DNA of 11,469 nt from Lachnospiraceae bacterium UBA4316 (lineage in GTDB: Bacteria > Bacillota > Clostridia > Lachnospirales > Lachnospiraceae), in NCBI GenBank assembly GCA_002394535.1, contig DGUG01000148.1:1-11469 (forward strand), given 5' to 3'. Below, in pieces: positions 1 through 6,377 of this stretch; within the stretch, counting starts at the first letter, position 1; each line of letters begins with the position of its first letter. Made by a program: the position numbers and the translations under genes. Below the pieces are notes generated by a model. It ran no database searches. It worked only from the letters and a program-made list of their open reading frames with translations, and had not been told where the DNA came from.

Positions 1-606
1 ATGGCATTACCAACCTACGACAAATCAAAGCGCAAACAGAACACATTCATTCAGCTTCCGAAAGGAGCCTACGTTGTCACCATCAAGGGCGCGAAGCTGA
101 ATACATGGCCGTCAGGCGATGAATACATCTCAATGGCGTTCGACATCGCCGAGGGCGAATACAAAGGGCTGTATCAGTCCCAGTTTGACAACAACACGCG
201 TTCCGGAAAGCAGTGGCCGTTTGATGCGGTATTCAACCTCAACGTGCCGACAGACCGGTCAGAGCCGTGGATTTGGGACACATACAACACGTTCTTCGCA
301 GACCTCGAGGACAGCAACAACGGCTTTGTATTTGCCGGAGACCTGCGGAGCCTCAAGGGCAAGGTTATCGGTGGAAAGTTCCACAATAAACAGTCCGAGA
401 AGGACGGAACGGTATACGACCACATCGTCATGAAATGGACATGCACGGCGGACGCGGTCAGAACCGGCAAGGCTGGCAAACTTCCGAACGACAAGCTTGT
501 TGGAGACGGAAGCGCGCGCGGATCCGGGGCGACGACTTCCAGTAAATCCTCTGGAGATGACTTCATAAACGTTCCTGACGGAGCTGACGAGGAGCTTCCG
601 TTTTGA
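1..606 (+). CDS. Phage SSB-like DNA-binding protein with acidic C-terminal tail
   Basis: This is a 201-residue protein of a kind common in Firmicutes phages next to an ERCC4 nuclease gene; I recognise the type from memory (for example KGAYVVTIKGAKL at 21-33, the Trp/Phe-rich middle at 72-111 and MKWTC at 144-148). The layout resembles single-stranded DNA-binding proteins. A folded region covers about residues 15-155, a Gly/Ser-rich linker about 168-186, and the acidic tip DEELPF (196-201) matches the C-terminal peptide by which SSBs recruit repair and replication partners. An OB fold cannot be proven by eye. The ATG is the first base of the window, so the ribosome-binding site is not visible. 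The stop codon overlaps the TTG start of the nuclease gene. Likely role (inference): coats ssDNA during phage replication or recombination. Confidence 0.7.
   Translation: MALPTYDKSKRKQNTFIQLPKGAYVVTIKGAKLNTWPSGDEYISMAFDIAEGEYKGLYQSQFDNNTRSGKQWPFDAVFNLNVPTDRSEPWIWDTYNTFFADLEDSNNGFVFAGDLRSLKGKVIGGKFHNKQSEKDGTVYDHIVMKWTCTADAVRTGKAGKLPNDKLVGDGSARGSGATTSSKSSGDDFINVPDGADEELPF
590..605 (+). promoter_or_regulatory. Ribosome-binding site nested in the SSB-like tail codons, with TTG start
   Basis: AGGAG at 590-594 lies inside the codons for the acidic tail of the upstream protein. It sits 8 bases before a TTG start at 603-605 that overlaps the TGA stop (604-606). This decides the TTG start of the ERCC4 nuclease, because the next in-frame ATG would remove the DTRE catalytic motif. 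The arrangement implies translational coupling. Confidence 0.6.
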
Positions 607-1136
607 CGGAGAAAGAAGCTGAGACCATCCTCGAATCCTTCCGCATCATCGTAGACACCCGCGAGCAGGAGACGCCGAAAGCCAGACGGAGATACAAGGC
701 AATCGGCGTACCGCTCGAGCGGGCGACCCTGTCCTACGGAGATTACTGCGGGAACGTTGAGATTGACGGGAAACCGCTTCTTGACCTTTCCGCAAGAATT
801 TCACCGGCTTGCGTGGTGGAGCGGAAAATGGATCTCGACGAACTTGCCATGTGCTTCACCCGTGGGCGCGACCGTTTCCGCAAAGAATTTGAACGGGCAA
901 AGGACGCCGGGGCAAAGGTCTACCTGCTGGTTGAGAATGCGACCTACGAGGACATCATCAAGCACCGATACCGGAGCAAGTTCGCTTCGACCGCTTTCCT
1001 CGGGTCGCTTCTCAGCTGGTCGGTACGCTACAACCTCACGCCGGTGTTCTGCCGGGCGGAAACGAGCGGGGCAATTATCCGGGAGATACTGCTGCGGGAC
1101 ATGAAGGAAAGGCTGGTGAGGAATGAGCTCGGATAA
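603..1136 (+). CDS. ERCC4-domain nuclease
   Basis: This 177-residue protein has the ERCC4/XPF nuclease core: IIVDTREQ (15-22) with the first acidic residue D18, SYGDY (44-48) with D47, and VVERKMDLDEL (71-81) containing the ERK signature of the family at E73, R74 and K75. GRDRFRKE (88-95) is the basic helix that follows the motif. XPF-family nucleases cut branched or flapped DNA, and phage members usually consist of the nuclease domain alone, as here. Its place between an SSB-like gene and the replication initiator suggests work on replication or recombination intermediates. The start is TTG with a good Shine-Dalgarno site. The 3' end overlaps the next gene by 14 bases. Confidence 0.85.
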   Translation: MTEKEAETILESFRIIVDTREQETPKARRRYKAIGVPLERATLSYGDYCGNVEIDGKPLLDLSARISPACVVERKMDLDELAMCFTRGRDRFRKEFERAKDAGAKVYLLVENATYEDIIKHRYRSKFASTAFLGSLLSWSVRYNLTPVFCRAETSGAIIREILLRDMKERLVRNELG

Positions 1137-1665
1137 AGGATTTGTGAAAATATACAGGGACTTGCAAGACCATTGGATTTGGGAGGATAAACCATTCCGC
1201 AGAGGTCAGGCGTGGGTTGACTTAATCATGATGATGAACCACAAGGACAGGAAGATATTTTTCAACTCAAACGCCATAACGGTCAAGCGAGGTTCCGCAA
1301 TAACAAGCATTCGGAAGTTGTCCGAGCGGTGGGGCTGGTCGAAGGACAAGGTTAAACACTTTCTAGGCGTCCTCCAGCAGGAAGGGATGATTCAATACGA
1401 ATCGGACACCCAAAAAACGCTGATTATATTAGTAGGATTTTCCGAATATCAAGGAAAACCGGACACCCATCGGACACCAACCGGACACCAATCGGACGCA
1501 GACCGGAAACGAATCGGAAACGAATCGGAACAAACAAGAATGATAAAGAATGATAAAGAAAGAAAAGAAAGGAAAGAAGAGCTTCCTCCGGAAGATTACA
1601 ATCCATGGGATGAACCCGACATGACGGACGAGGAGGCATTGAGAGAGGGGTGGACGCTGGTATGA
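1123..1665 (+). CDS. Phage replication initiator (replisome organizer), winged-helix N-terminal domain
   Basis: This 180-residue protein resembles the N-terminal winged-helix domain of phage replisome organizers: GFVKIYRDLQDHWIW (6-20), RGQAWVDLIM (27-36), KRGSAITSIRKLSERWGWS (55-73) and a following recognition-helix region to about 92. A hydrophilic linker (about 112-152) and a short acidic end follow. No DnaD-type C-terminal domain is present, so the protein is short for the group. It probably binds the iterons within its own gene (1460-1536) and recruits the helicase; that role is inferred from family and position. The ATG start follows AGGAAAGG at 1105-1112 by 10 bases. The gene is visibly AT-richer than its neighbours (about 37% GC over 1381-1440 by hand count). 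Its stop overlaps the helicase start as ATGA. Confidence 0.75.
   Translation: MSSDKGFVKIYRDLQDHWIWEDKPFRRGQAWVDLIMMMNHKDRKIFFNSNAITVKRGSAITSIRKLSERWGWSKDKVKHFLGVLQQEGMIQYESDTQKTLIILVGFSEYQGKPDTHRTPTGHQSDADRKRIGNESEQTRMIKNDKERKERKEELPPEDYNPWDEPDMTDEEALREGWTLV
1460..1536 (+). repeat. Seven tandem 11-bp iterons, candidate phage replication origin
   Basis: Seven consecutive 11-bp units start at 1460, 1471, 1482, 1493, 1504, 1515 and 1526, each beginning CGGA. Units 1-3 read CGGACACC followed by CAT, AAC or AAT; units 5 and 6 are both CGGAAACGAAT. A further near-match (CGGACACCCAA) stands alone at 1403-1413. Because 11 is not a multiple of 3, the reading frame rotates through the repeat and the encoded peptide is not periodic, so the conserved unit is DNA rather than protein. 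The spacing is about one helical turn, placing all sites on one face. Iterons inside the initiator gene are known from lambda O and several Gram-positive phages; the origin call here is inference. Confidence 0.75.
1537..1580 (+). other. AT/purine-rich candidate DNA unwinding element next to the iterons
   Basis: Directly after the iterons is a stretch composed almost wholly of A and G, with some T. It includes two exact copies of TGATAAAGAA (1541-1550 and 1551-1560) followed by AAAGAA-type runs. Such a purine-skewed, easily melted segment beside iterons is the usual layout of an initiator-dependent origin. It also encodes the Lys/Glu-rich linker of the initiator. Confidence 0.5.
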
Positions 1666-3494
1666 ACATTTACAGCTTCAACAGGGAAGACGCGGAACGC
1701 TTTGCGCAGAGCCGTGGAATCCGGTATAAGACGCGGGGGAACGAACTCCAGCTTGAACGCTGCCCGTACTGCGGAAACAGGACGAACGACAAGGATACCT
1801 TCGCGATCAATCTCGATACCGGTCAGTTCAAATGCCTCCGCGCGTCCTGCGGGGTCAAGGGCAACATGTACACGCTGGCAAAGGACTTTGATTTTTCACT
1901 GGGTACGGAAGTTGATGAGTATATCAGCCGGAGACGGAAGTACCGGGACATGACCAGATATCCGAGACCGGAGACGCGAACGCCGGCAGTTGTCTATATG
2001 GAGTCCCGCGGGATCTCGAAGGCTATCACGGAACGCTACAGCATTACGTCCCAGAAAGAGCACGACAACATCATCGTCTTTCCCTTCTTCGATGAGTACG
2101 GAAAAATGCAGTTCGTTAAGTACCGGAAAGCTGACTTCGACAAGGAGAAAGACAGGAACAAAGAATGGTGCGAGCGGGACTGCCGACCGATACTCTTCGG
2201 AATGGATCAGTGTGACCCGAACAAGTCCGACACCCTCATTATCACGGAAGGGCAGATAGACAGTCTGAGTGTTGCGGAAGCTGGTCTGCCGAATGCCGTC
2301 AGCGTTCCGACCGGGGCAAAGGGCTTCACATGGGTGCCGTACTGCTGGGACTTTATGACGCAGTTCAAAACCCTGATTGTCTTCGGAGACTGCGAGGGCG
2401 GGCGTATAACGCTCCTGGAAGAGCTCTCCGCGCGTTTCCCGGGGACGGTCAAACATGTGCGCATTGACGACTATCACGGGCATAAGGACGCTAACGAGTT
2501 GCTTCTTGCGGAAGGGGCGGAAGTGGTACGGAATGCGATCGCGAATGCCGTGCCGGTCGAGAATCCGAGAATCAAACCGCTCGCGAGCGTTAAGCGCAAG
2601 GACTGGAGCGATGTCCCGCACTTTGAGAGCGGGCTTCCGAGTCTTGATAAACTCATCGGGGGCTTGTATCTCGGACAGCTCGTTATCCTGACGGGGCAGA
2701 GAGGTCTTGGAAAATCGACATTCGCGTCTCAGCTCGGAGCATTCGCGGTCAGGGCGGGCTACCGAACCTTCTTCTATTCGGGCGAGCTGAACGATTGGCA
2801 GTTGCAGTCATGGTTCGAACGGCAGGTCGCGGGCGGTCACTACATCAACGCGGTCAGGGCAAAGACGGGCTACATTCGTTACACCGTGGACGCGCGTTAT
2901 GAGCGCGATATCGTCAAGTGGTACGAGGACGGGGTCTTTATCTACGACAACGACATCACGAAAGACTACGACTCCGAGGAAGAGGCTTTGCTGGAAACAT
3001 TGAAGCAGGTCATCCGCCAATATGACTGCAAGGTCTTAATCATTGACAACCTCATGACCGCGATGGACGACGACACACGCACGGACATGTACCGCTTGCA
3101 ATCTCAGTTCGTCAAGAAGCTGGCAGGAATGGCAAAGGCCTACGAGGTTCTTATCATCCTCATTGCTCACCCGCGCAAGTTCGGGCGGAATGACGGAGAG
3201 GACTTCACAAACGACGACATCGCAGGCTCCGGCAATATTCCGAACCTCGCGGACATCATCTTGGTCTACCAGAAACCGACCGAGCGCGAGATGCAAGGGA
3301 CGGAGCGGATCGTGCGGAAGCTGTCTATCACGAAGAACCGAATCAACGGCAAGGAAGATGATATTCTGCTCTGCTTCGACGAGGCGAGTAAGCGGATAGC
3401 GGAAGAACCGGAAGGACTTGATTTCCTGCTCGGATGGGAGAGCGGAATTGAATCGGAAATAGATAGTGATGATTTGGAGGATATACCGTTTTGA
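1662..3494 (+). CDS. Fused DNA primase-helicase (zinc finger, TOPRIM, DnaB-like ATPase)
   Basis: This 610-residue protein has three parts. The N-terminal zinc finger uses C34, C37, C58 and C63. The TOPRIM primase core has EGQID (196-200), GDCEG (242-246) and KDANE (275-279). The RecA-like helicase has Walker A GQRGLGKST (345-353), Walker B LIIDN (459-463), AHPRK (502-506) and TKNR (557-560), a probable arginine-finger region. The order matches T7 gp4-type bifunctional replicases, which prime and unwind without a separate loader, and none is visible here. The C-terminus DDLEDIPF (603-610) looks like an SSB tail. I chose ATG 1662 because it forms an ATGA overlap with the initiator stop; a GTG at 1650 would add four residues. 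Confidence 0.9.
   Translation: MNIYSFNREDAERFAQSRGIRYKTRGNELQLERCPYCGNRTNDKDTFAINLDTGQFKCLRASCGVKGNMYTLAKDFDFSLGTEVDEYISRRRKYRDMTRYPRPETRTPAVVYMESRGISKAITERYSITSQKEHDNIIVFPFFDEYGKMQFVKYRKADFDKEKDRNKEWCERDCRPILFGMDQCDPNKSDTLIITEGQIDSLSVAEAGLPNAVSVPTGAKGFTWVPYCWDFMTQFKTLIVFGDCEGGRITLLEELSARFPGTVKHVRIDDYHGHKDANELLLAEGAEVVRNAIANAVPVENPRIKPLASVKRKDWSDVPHFESGLPSLDKLIGGLYLGQLVILTGQRGLGKSTFASQLGAFAVRAGYRTFFYSGELNDWQLQSWFERQVAGGHYINAVRAKTGYIRYTVDARYERDIVKWYEDGVFIYDNDITKDYDSEEEALLETLKQVIRQYDCKVLIIDNLMTAMDDDTRTDMYRLQSQFVKKLAGMAKAYEVLIILIAHPRKFGRNDGEDFTNDDIAGSGNIPNLADIILVYQKPTEREMQGTERIVRKLSITKNRINGKEDDILLCFDEASKRIAEEPEGLDFLLGWESGIESEIDSDDLEDIPF
3476..3493 (+). promoter_or_regulatory. Ribosome-binding site nested in the helicase tail codons, with TTG start
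   Basis: GGAGG at 3476-3480 lies in the codons for the terminal acidic residues of the helicase, 10 bases before the TTG start at 3491-3493 that overlaps the TGA stop. The junction (CCGTTTTGA) is identical to the one at 598-606, which shows the same design. Confidence 0.55.
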
Positions 3495-3703
3495 ACGAAC
3501 AGGAATTAAGGCAAATCTATGATGTCACCTCCGCCTGCTGGAAATTCTTCAAACGGCACGCGACAGCAGAAAAAGACTGGGACGCGATCGTCGGAGAGGC
3601 GACAAATATTTGGAACGAGAGTGGGCAGGACAAAGTTGCGCAGCATATCATCTTCGGATTTGTGGATGCGCTGGAAGAGATTGAGAAGAGAGAAAGGAGT
3701 TAA
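3491..3703 (+). CDS. Small phage protein of unknown function (70 aa)
   Basis: This is a 70-residue, mostly helical, soluble protein with acidic and aromatic residues (ACWKFFKRH at 15-23, IIFGFVDALEEIEKRE from about 53). I recognise no domain. It starts at TTG, translationally coupled to the helicase through a 4-base TTGA overlap and a GGAGG site, so it was probably produced with the replication proteins. Its last codons overlap the left copy of a 17-bp repeat (3692-3708) that borders the methyltransferase gene. A replication accessory role is possible from position only. Confidence 0.65.
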   Translation: MNEQELRQIYDVTSACWKFFKRHATAEKDWDAIVGEATNIWNESGQDKVAQHIIFGFVDALEEIEKRERS

Positions 3704-3708
3704 GACAT
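3692..3708 (+). repeat. 17-bp direct repeat, left copy, with ribosome-binding site
   Basis: GAAAGGAGTTAAGACAT is identical to 4544-4560. It covers the stop of the 70-aa gene and supplies the Shine-Dalgarno site (AAAGGAG) for the methyltransferase. At the place where the right copy runs into an ATG (4559-4561), this copy runs into ATA (3707-3709), which is in frame with the methyltransferase. Confidence 0.8.
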
Positions 3709-3712
3709 AAGC

Positions 3713-4540
3713 GTGGAGGGCATTAAATGCGAACTGTATAACGATAATTTTCAGAACTACAAACGATACGGAATACCAAAAGCGCAACTTGTGATTGCAG
3801 ATATTCCGTACAATATCGGAAATAACTTCTACGGAAGTAATCCGAACTGGTATGTCGGCGGAGATAATTCCAACGGAGAAAGCAAGTTTGCAGGCAAAGC
3901 GGCGTTTAATACGGATTTCAATTTCAATATTGCGGAATACTTCCATTTCTGCAACAGACTGTTGAAGAAGGAACCGAAAAAGGGCGGGGAACGAGGAAAG
4001 AGCTCAGATGCCCCATGCATGATTGTGTTTTGCAGTTGGGAACAACAGCACTCAGTCATGAAATATGCAGAAAAGCATGGGTTCGTTCACTGCATACCGT
4101 TGGTGTTTATCAAAAACTATTCGCCTCAAGCACTGAAAGCAAACATGCGTATAGTTGGGGCAACCGAATATGCTCTTCTTCTTTATCGGTCATATCTTCC
4201 TAAATTCCGCAACGAAAAGTGGATTGATACAAAAGGCGTTGAGCATGGAAAAATGGTTTTTAACTGGTTTGAATACGAAAAAGACGGGAAGGATATCCCG
4301 AAACTACATCCAACACAAAAGCCGGTAAAGCTGCTTAAAACGCTCATTAAAACATTTACGGACGAAGGTGACGTAGTAATTGATCCCGTTGCAGGTAGCG
4401 GAAGCACACTCAGAGCGGCATTGGAACTCAACAGACATAGCTATGGTTTTGAAGTAGGCAAAGCGCAGTATAACAAAGTTATGGAGAGCGATATGCTCAA
4501 GCCGCCTGCGCAAATAAGCTTATTTTCGATGGGACTTTAA
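3713..4540 (+). CDS. Beta-class DNA methyltransferase (N6-adenine or N4-cytosine)
   Basis: The protein has 275 residues from a GTG start. The catalytic motif IV appears first as ADIPYNIG (about 29-36), a variant of the usual DPPY. The C-terminal end holds HPTQKPVKLL (motif X region, about 210-219) and the SAM-binding motif I as DPVAGSGST (about 235-243). Catalytic motif before SAM motif defines the beta class of amino-methyltransferases. No restriction partner is nearby, so it is an orphan methylase, which phages use to avoid host restriction or to modulate expression. The gene is AT-richer than its neighbours (38-43% GC in two 60-base samples, against 62% in a helicase sample) and is flanked by 17-bp repeats, suggesting separate acquisition. 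The start is uncertain: AAAGGAG lies 13 bases before GTG 3713 but at ideal distance from an in-frame ATA at 3707. Confidence 0.88.
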   Translation: MEGIKCELYNDNFQNYKRYGIPKAQLVIADIPYNIGNNFYGSNPNWYVGGDNSNGESKFAGKAAFNTDFNFNIAEYFHFCNRLLKKEPKKGGERGKSSDAPCMIVFCSWEQQHSVMKYAEKHGFVHCIPLVFIKNYSPQALKANMRIVGATEYALLLYRSYLPKFRNEKWIDTKGVEHGKMVFNWFEYEKDGKDIPKLHPTQKPVKLLKTLIKTFTDEGDVVIDPVAGSGSTLRAALELNRHSYGFEVGKAQYNKVMESDMLKPPAQISLFSMGL

Positions 4541-4543
4541 AAC

Positions 4544-4560
4544 GAAAGGAGTTAAGACAT
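4544..4560 (+). repeat. 17-bp direct repeat, right copy, with ribosome-binding site
   Basis: GAAAGGAGTTAAGACAT is identical to 3692-3708 and lies 852 bases from it. Here its last two bases plus the next G form the ATG of the 76-aa gene, with AAAGGAG ideally placed. The repeat pair brackets exactly the methyltransferase gene. Confidence 0.8.
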
Positions 4561-4789
4561 GGCAATCTATAAGACAGTAACGGACATCCTCCTCCGCATG
4601 GTGGCAAACGGGGAGCTCACAAAGAAACAGACACTCGACATCCGGGACGCACACGAGAACGAAAAAGCTGAGTGGCGGAGCAAGATGGTTAAGGTCGCAG
4701 GTCTTGCCTACGAGGCAGGTCGCAAGCACGACATGATGGAGCGGAAAGCGATTGTGGATGATATTGTTTCTGGAGGATTCGACGTATGA
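4559..4789 (+). CDS. Small phage protein of unknown function (76 aa)
   Basis: This 76-residue charged protein looks all-helical, with LRMVANGELTKKQ near the N-terminus and a Lys/Glu-rich middle. I recognise no domain. The start is well supported by AAAGGAG in the 17-bp repeat, with 8 bases of spacing. Its stop overlaps the next start as ATGA. If the methyltransferase cassette is a late insertion, this gene was originally the direct neighbour of the 70-aa gene. Confidence 0.65.
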   Translation: MAIYKTVTDILLRMVANGELTKKQTLDIRDAHENEKAEWRSKMVKVAGLAYEAGRKHDMMERKAIVDDIVSGGFDV

Positions 4790-5214
4790 GCAAAGCAGAC
4801 GATATGATCAGATGGCGTGACGAAGGACTTGCCCTTGCCATTCGGATTGCCGAACGCGAAGAGAAGGAAGGCGGAAATGTTCTACAGGCGCTCCGGAAGG
4901 AACTGAGATTCAGACGATCAAGCGGAGTGAACTCTAACATGACCATTAAGGAGCTGCAGAAAGCAAGCGTAACGATTAAAGAGTATACCGTTCAGACCGT
5001 GCTTGCCATGAGCATGATCGTGCTGTGGGAGCAGTACGGGTTCGGGGAGAAGCGGCTGACGCGATTCCTCAATGAATTCCTTGTGCACTCCCTTGCGCTG
5101 GCAAACGGAGAGATTGACTGGATTGACATTCTGGACTGCCTGCACGCTGAGACAGGGATCGAGCTCCAGATGAATGATGAGCTTAAGAGGCTGCTGAGGG
5201 AGGGAGCGGTATGA
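4786..5214 (+). CDS. Two-part phage protein of unknown function (142 aa), possible gene fusion
   Basis: The first 51 residues (MIRWRDEGLALAIRIAERE, then LRKELRFRR) resemble a free-standing small protein found in many Clostridia phages, as far as I recall. From residue 52 a second unit begins (MTIKELQKAS, then LWEQYGFGEKRLTRFLNEF), which looks complete in itself. An internal ATG at 4939 has a strong Shine-Dalgarno site (GGAGTGA, 4924-4930, spacing 8), so a 91-residue product may also be made. No function is known to me. The start at 4786 is supported by GGAGG at 4772-4776 and an ATGA overlap with the gene before. Confidence 0.65.
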   Translation: MSKADDMIRWRDEGLALAIRIAEREEKEGGNVLQALRKELRFRRSSGVNSNMTIKELQKASVTIKEYTVQTVLAMSMIVLWEQYGFGEKRLTRFLNEFLVHSLALANGEIDWIDILDCLHAETGIELQMNDELKRLLREGAV

Positions 5215-5561
5215 CGTTTGAGGAAGCTGCTGAAAAGCTAAAACGGGAACGAGATGGCGTGTGTCGTGGTTGCATGCATCCATCTATGCTTGGATGGTGT
5301 GAAAACCACTGTAAATTGCCCGAAGCGTTTGATATGGCAATCGCAGTGTTGGAACAGCCGGAGGTAATCCGGTGTAAGGATTGCGTACACTATCATACGG
5401 ACGTGTTCGGTGGCGAACTTGGATTGAGTGGAATCTGGAAAAATATAATTGTTGCACACAATGCCTGTGATAAATGGACAAAAGATATGAATTGTGTAAC
5501 TCCAGACGGATTTTGCTTTTTAGCAGAAAGGAGAGCTGAAAATGCTGACGTTAACACTTGA
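5211..5561 (+). CDS. Cys-rich small phage protein with CxxC modules (116 aa)
   Basis: Nine cysteines at 18, 21, 30, 34, 55, 58, 86, 95 and 102 form CxxC pairs (CRGC, CKDC), suggesting zinc binding. The second half, VIRCKDCVHYHTD then PDGFCFLAERR, is a module I recognise from many small proteins of Clostridia phages and prophages, where it often follows DLISRQAAI-type segments. The function is unknown. The gene overlaps the previous one as ATGA and the next by 20 bases. It is AT-richer than the replication genes. A structural or nucleic-acid-binding zinc module is the most that can be inferred. Confidence 0.7.
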   Translation: MTFEEAAEKLKRERDGVCRGCMHPSMLGWCENHCKLPEAFDMAIAVLEQPEVIRCKDCVHYHTDVFGGELGLSGIWKNIIVAHNACDKWTKDMNCVTPDGFCFLAERRAENADVNT

Positions 5562-5856
5562 CGATGCCGTAGCAGTATGCATGAGCTTACTTCACGAAAC
5601 CACATGCTTTGATGATATGTCAGCCGAAGAATACAAAGGCATGCAAGAGGTTGTTCGAGGGGAGCTTGAGCAGAAATGCTGGTTTCCTCCCAAAAAGAAC
5701 GAAGCGGCGAAACATCTGAATGATCTGATTTTTGATGTCAACCCTACGGAGATATGTAGTCAGATAGAGTCTGACAATCTTGTGAATTGGTGTAGAACGG
5801 TTCAGACCGAAATGAAGATGGCAATGGCACAGTTGCCGTGTTGGTCGGAAAGGTGA
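5542..5856 (+). CDS. Phage protein of unknown function (104 aa)
   Basis: This 104-residue soluble protein has four cysteines, an acidic N-terminal half and CWFPPKKN at about 46-53. I recognise no domain, and no membrane segment or signal peptide is visible. Its start is well supported by GAAAGGAGA (5526-5534) seven bases upstream of the ATG. It overlaps the preceding Cys-rich gene by 20 bases and ends 5 bases before the next start, so it sits in the same transcription unit. Confidence 0.6.
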   Translation: MLTLTLDDAVAVCMSLLHETTCFDDMSAEEYKGMQEVVRGELEQKCWFPPKKNEAAKHLNDLIFDVNPTEICSQIESDNLVNWCRTVQTEMKMAMAQLPCWSER

Positions 5857-5861
5857 ACCGA

Positions 5862-6377
5862 ATGAGTGATCTGATTGATAGACAGGTAGTGATTGACCTG
5901 CTAAAACAAATGCGTAAGGATGGGGATATGGTCCCATGGGAGGGCAAGAATGTATTCGCCAGAATCCGGATGTTGCCCGCCCTGCATCTAGAAGAATGCA
6001 CGGAGAAACGCACGGAAACACACGCGTGCGATTTAATCTCAAGACAAGCGGCGATTGATGTGATTATGGGAGAATATCCCGATGCGCACTATCCGGATTG
6101 GTATGCGAGTAAAATAAGGGCATTGCCATCCGCACAGCCCTATACCGCCGAGGAAATCCAAAAAATGCAGGAACTTGAATCTGCACAGGTGGAGAGGGCG
6201 TATGAACTTGGTAGAGAATCTGTACAGCCAACAGGCACATGGCTTATCCACAAGTGGGGCGATGATGCACAGTGCTCGAACTGTGGAAAGACTTTCAAAG
6301 ATGTTTATGACATGGACAATTACGACCAGCATTGCAGACATTGCGGAACGCACATGAAAGGAATAAGAGCAATATGA
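5862..6377 (+). CDS. DLISRQAAI tandem-module phage protein with C-terminal zinc ribbon (171 aa)
   Basis: The protein contains two copies of one module: SDLIDRQVVIDLL (2-14) ending near IRMLPALHLE (35-44), and CDLISRQAAIDVI (56-68) ending near IRALPSAQP (85-93). A helical linker follows, then a zinc ribbon with C138, C141, C158 and C161 (CSNCG and CRHCG). The DLISRQAAI motif is very common in small genes of gut Clostridia phages and has no function I know. ATG 5862 is chosen over GTG 5838 because GGAAAGG (5847-5853) sits 8 bases before it and the module begins at residue 2. The stop overlaps the next start as ATGA. Confidence 0.7.
   Translation: MSDLIDRQVVIDLLKQMRKDGDMVPWEGKNVFARIRMLPALHLEECTEKRTETHACDLISRQAAIDVIMGEYPDAHYPDWYASKIRALPSAQPYTAEEIQKMQELESAQVERAYELGRESVQPTGTWLIHKWGDDAQCSNCGKTFKDVYDMDNYDQHCRHCGTHMKGIRAI

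Noticed and set aside
1460..1536. CRISPR-like array
   Set aside because: Units are only 11 bp, contiguous without spacers, and inside a coding gene; iterons fit better.
1896..2621. Long minus-strand open frame (241 codons)
   Set aside because: Lies wholly inside the primase-helicase gene, opposite the TOPRIM region; no recognisable domain and explained by the composition of the coding strand.
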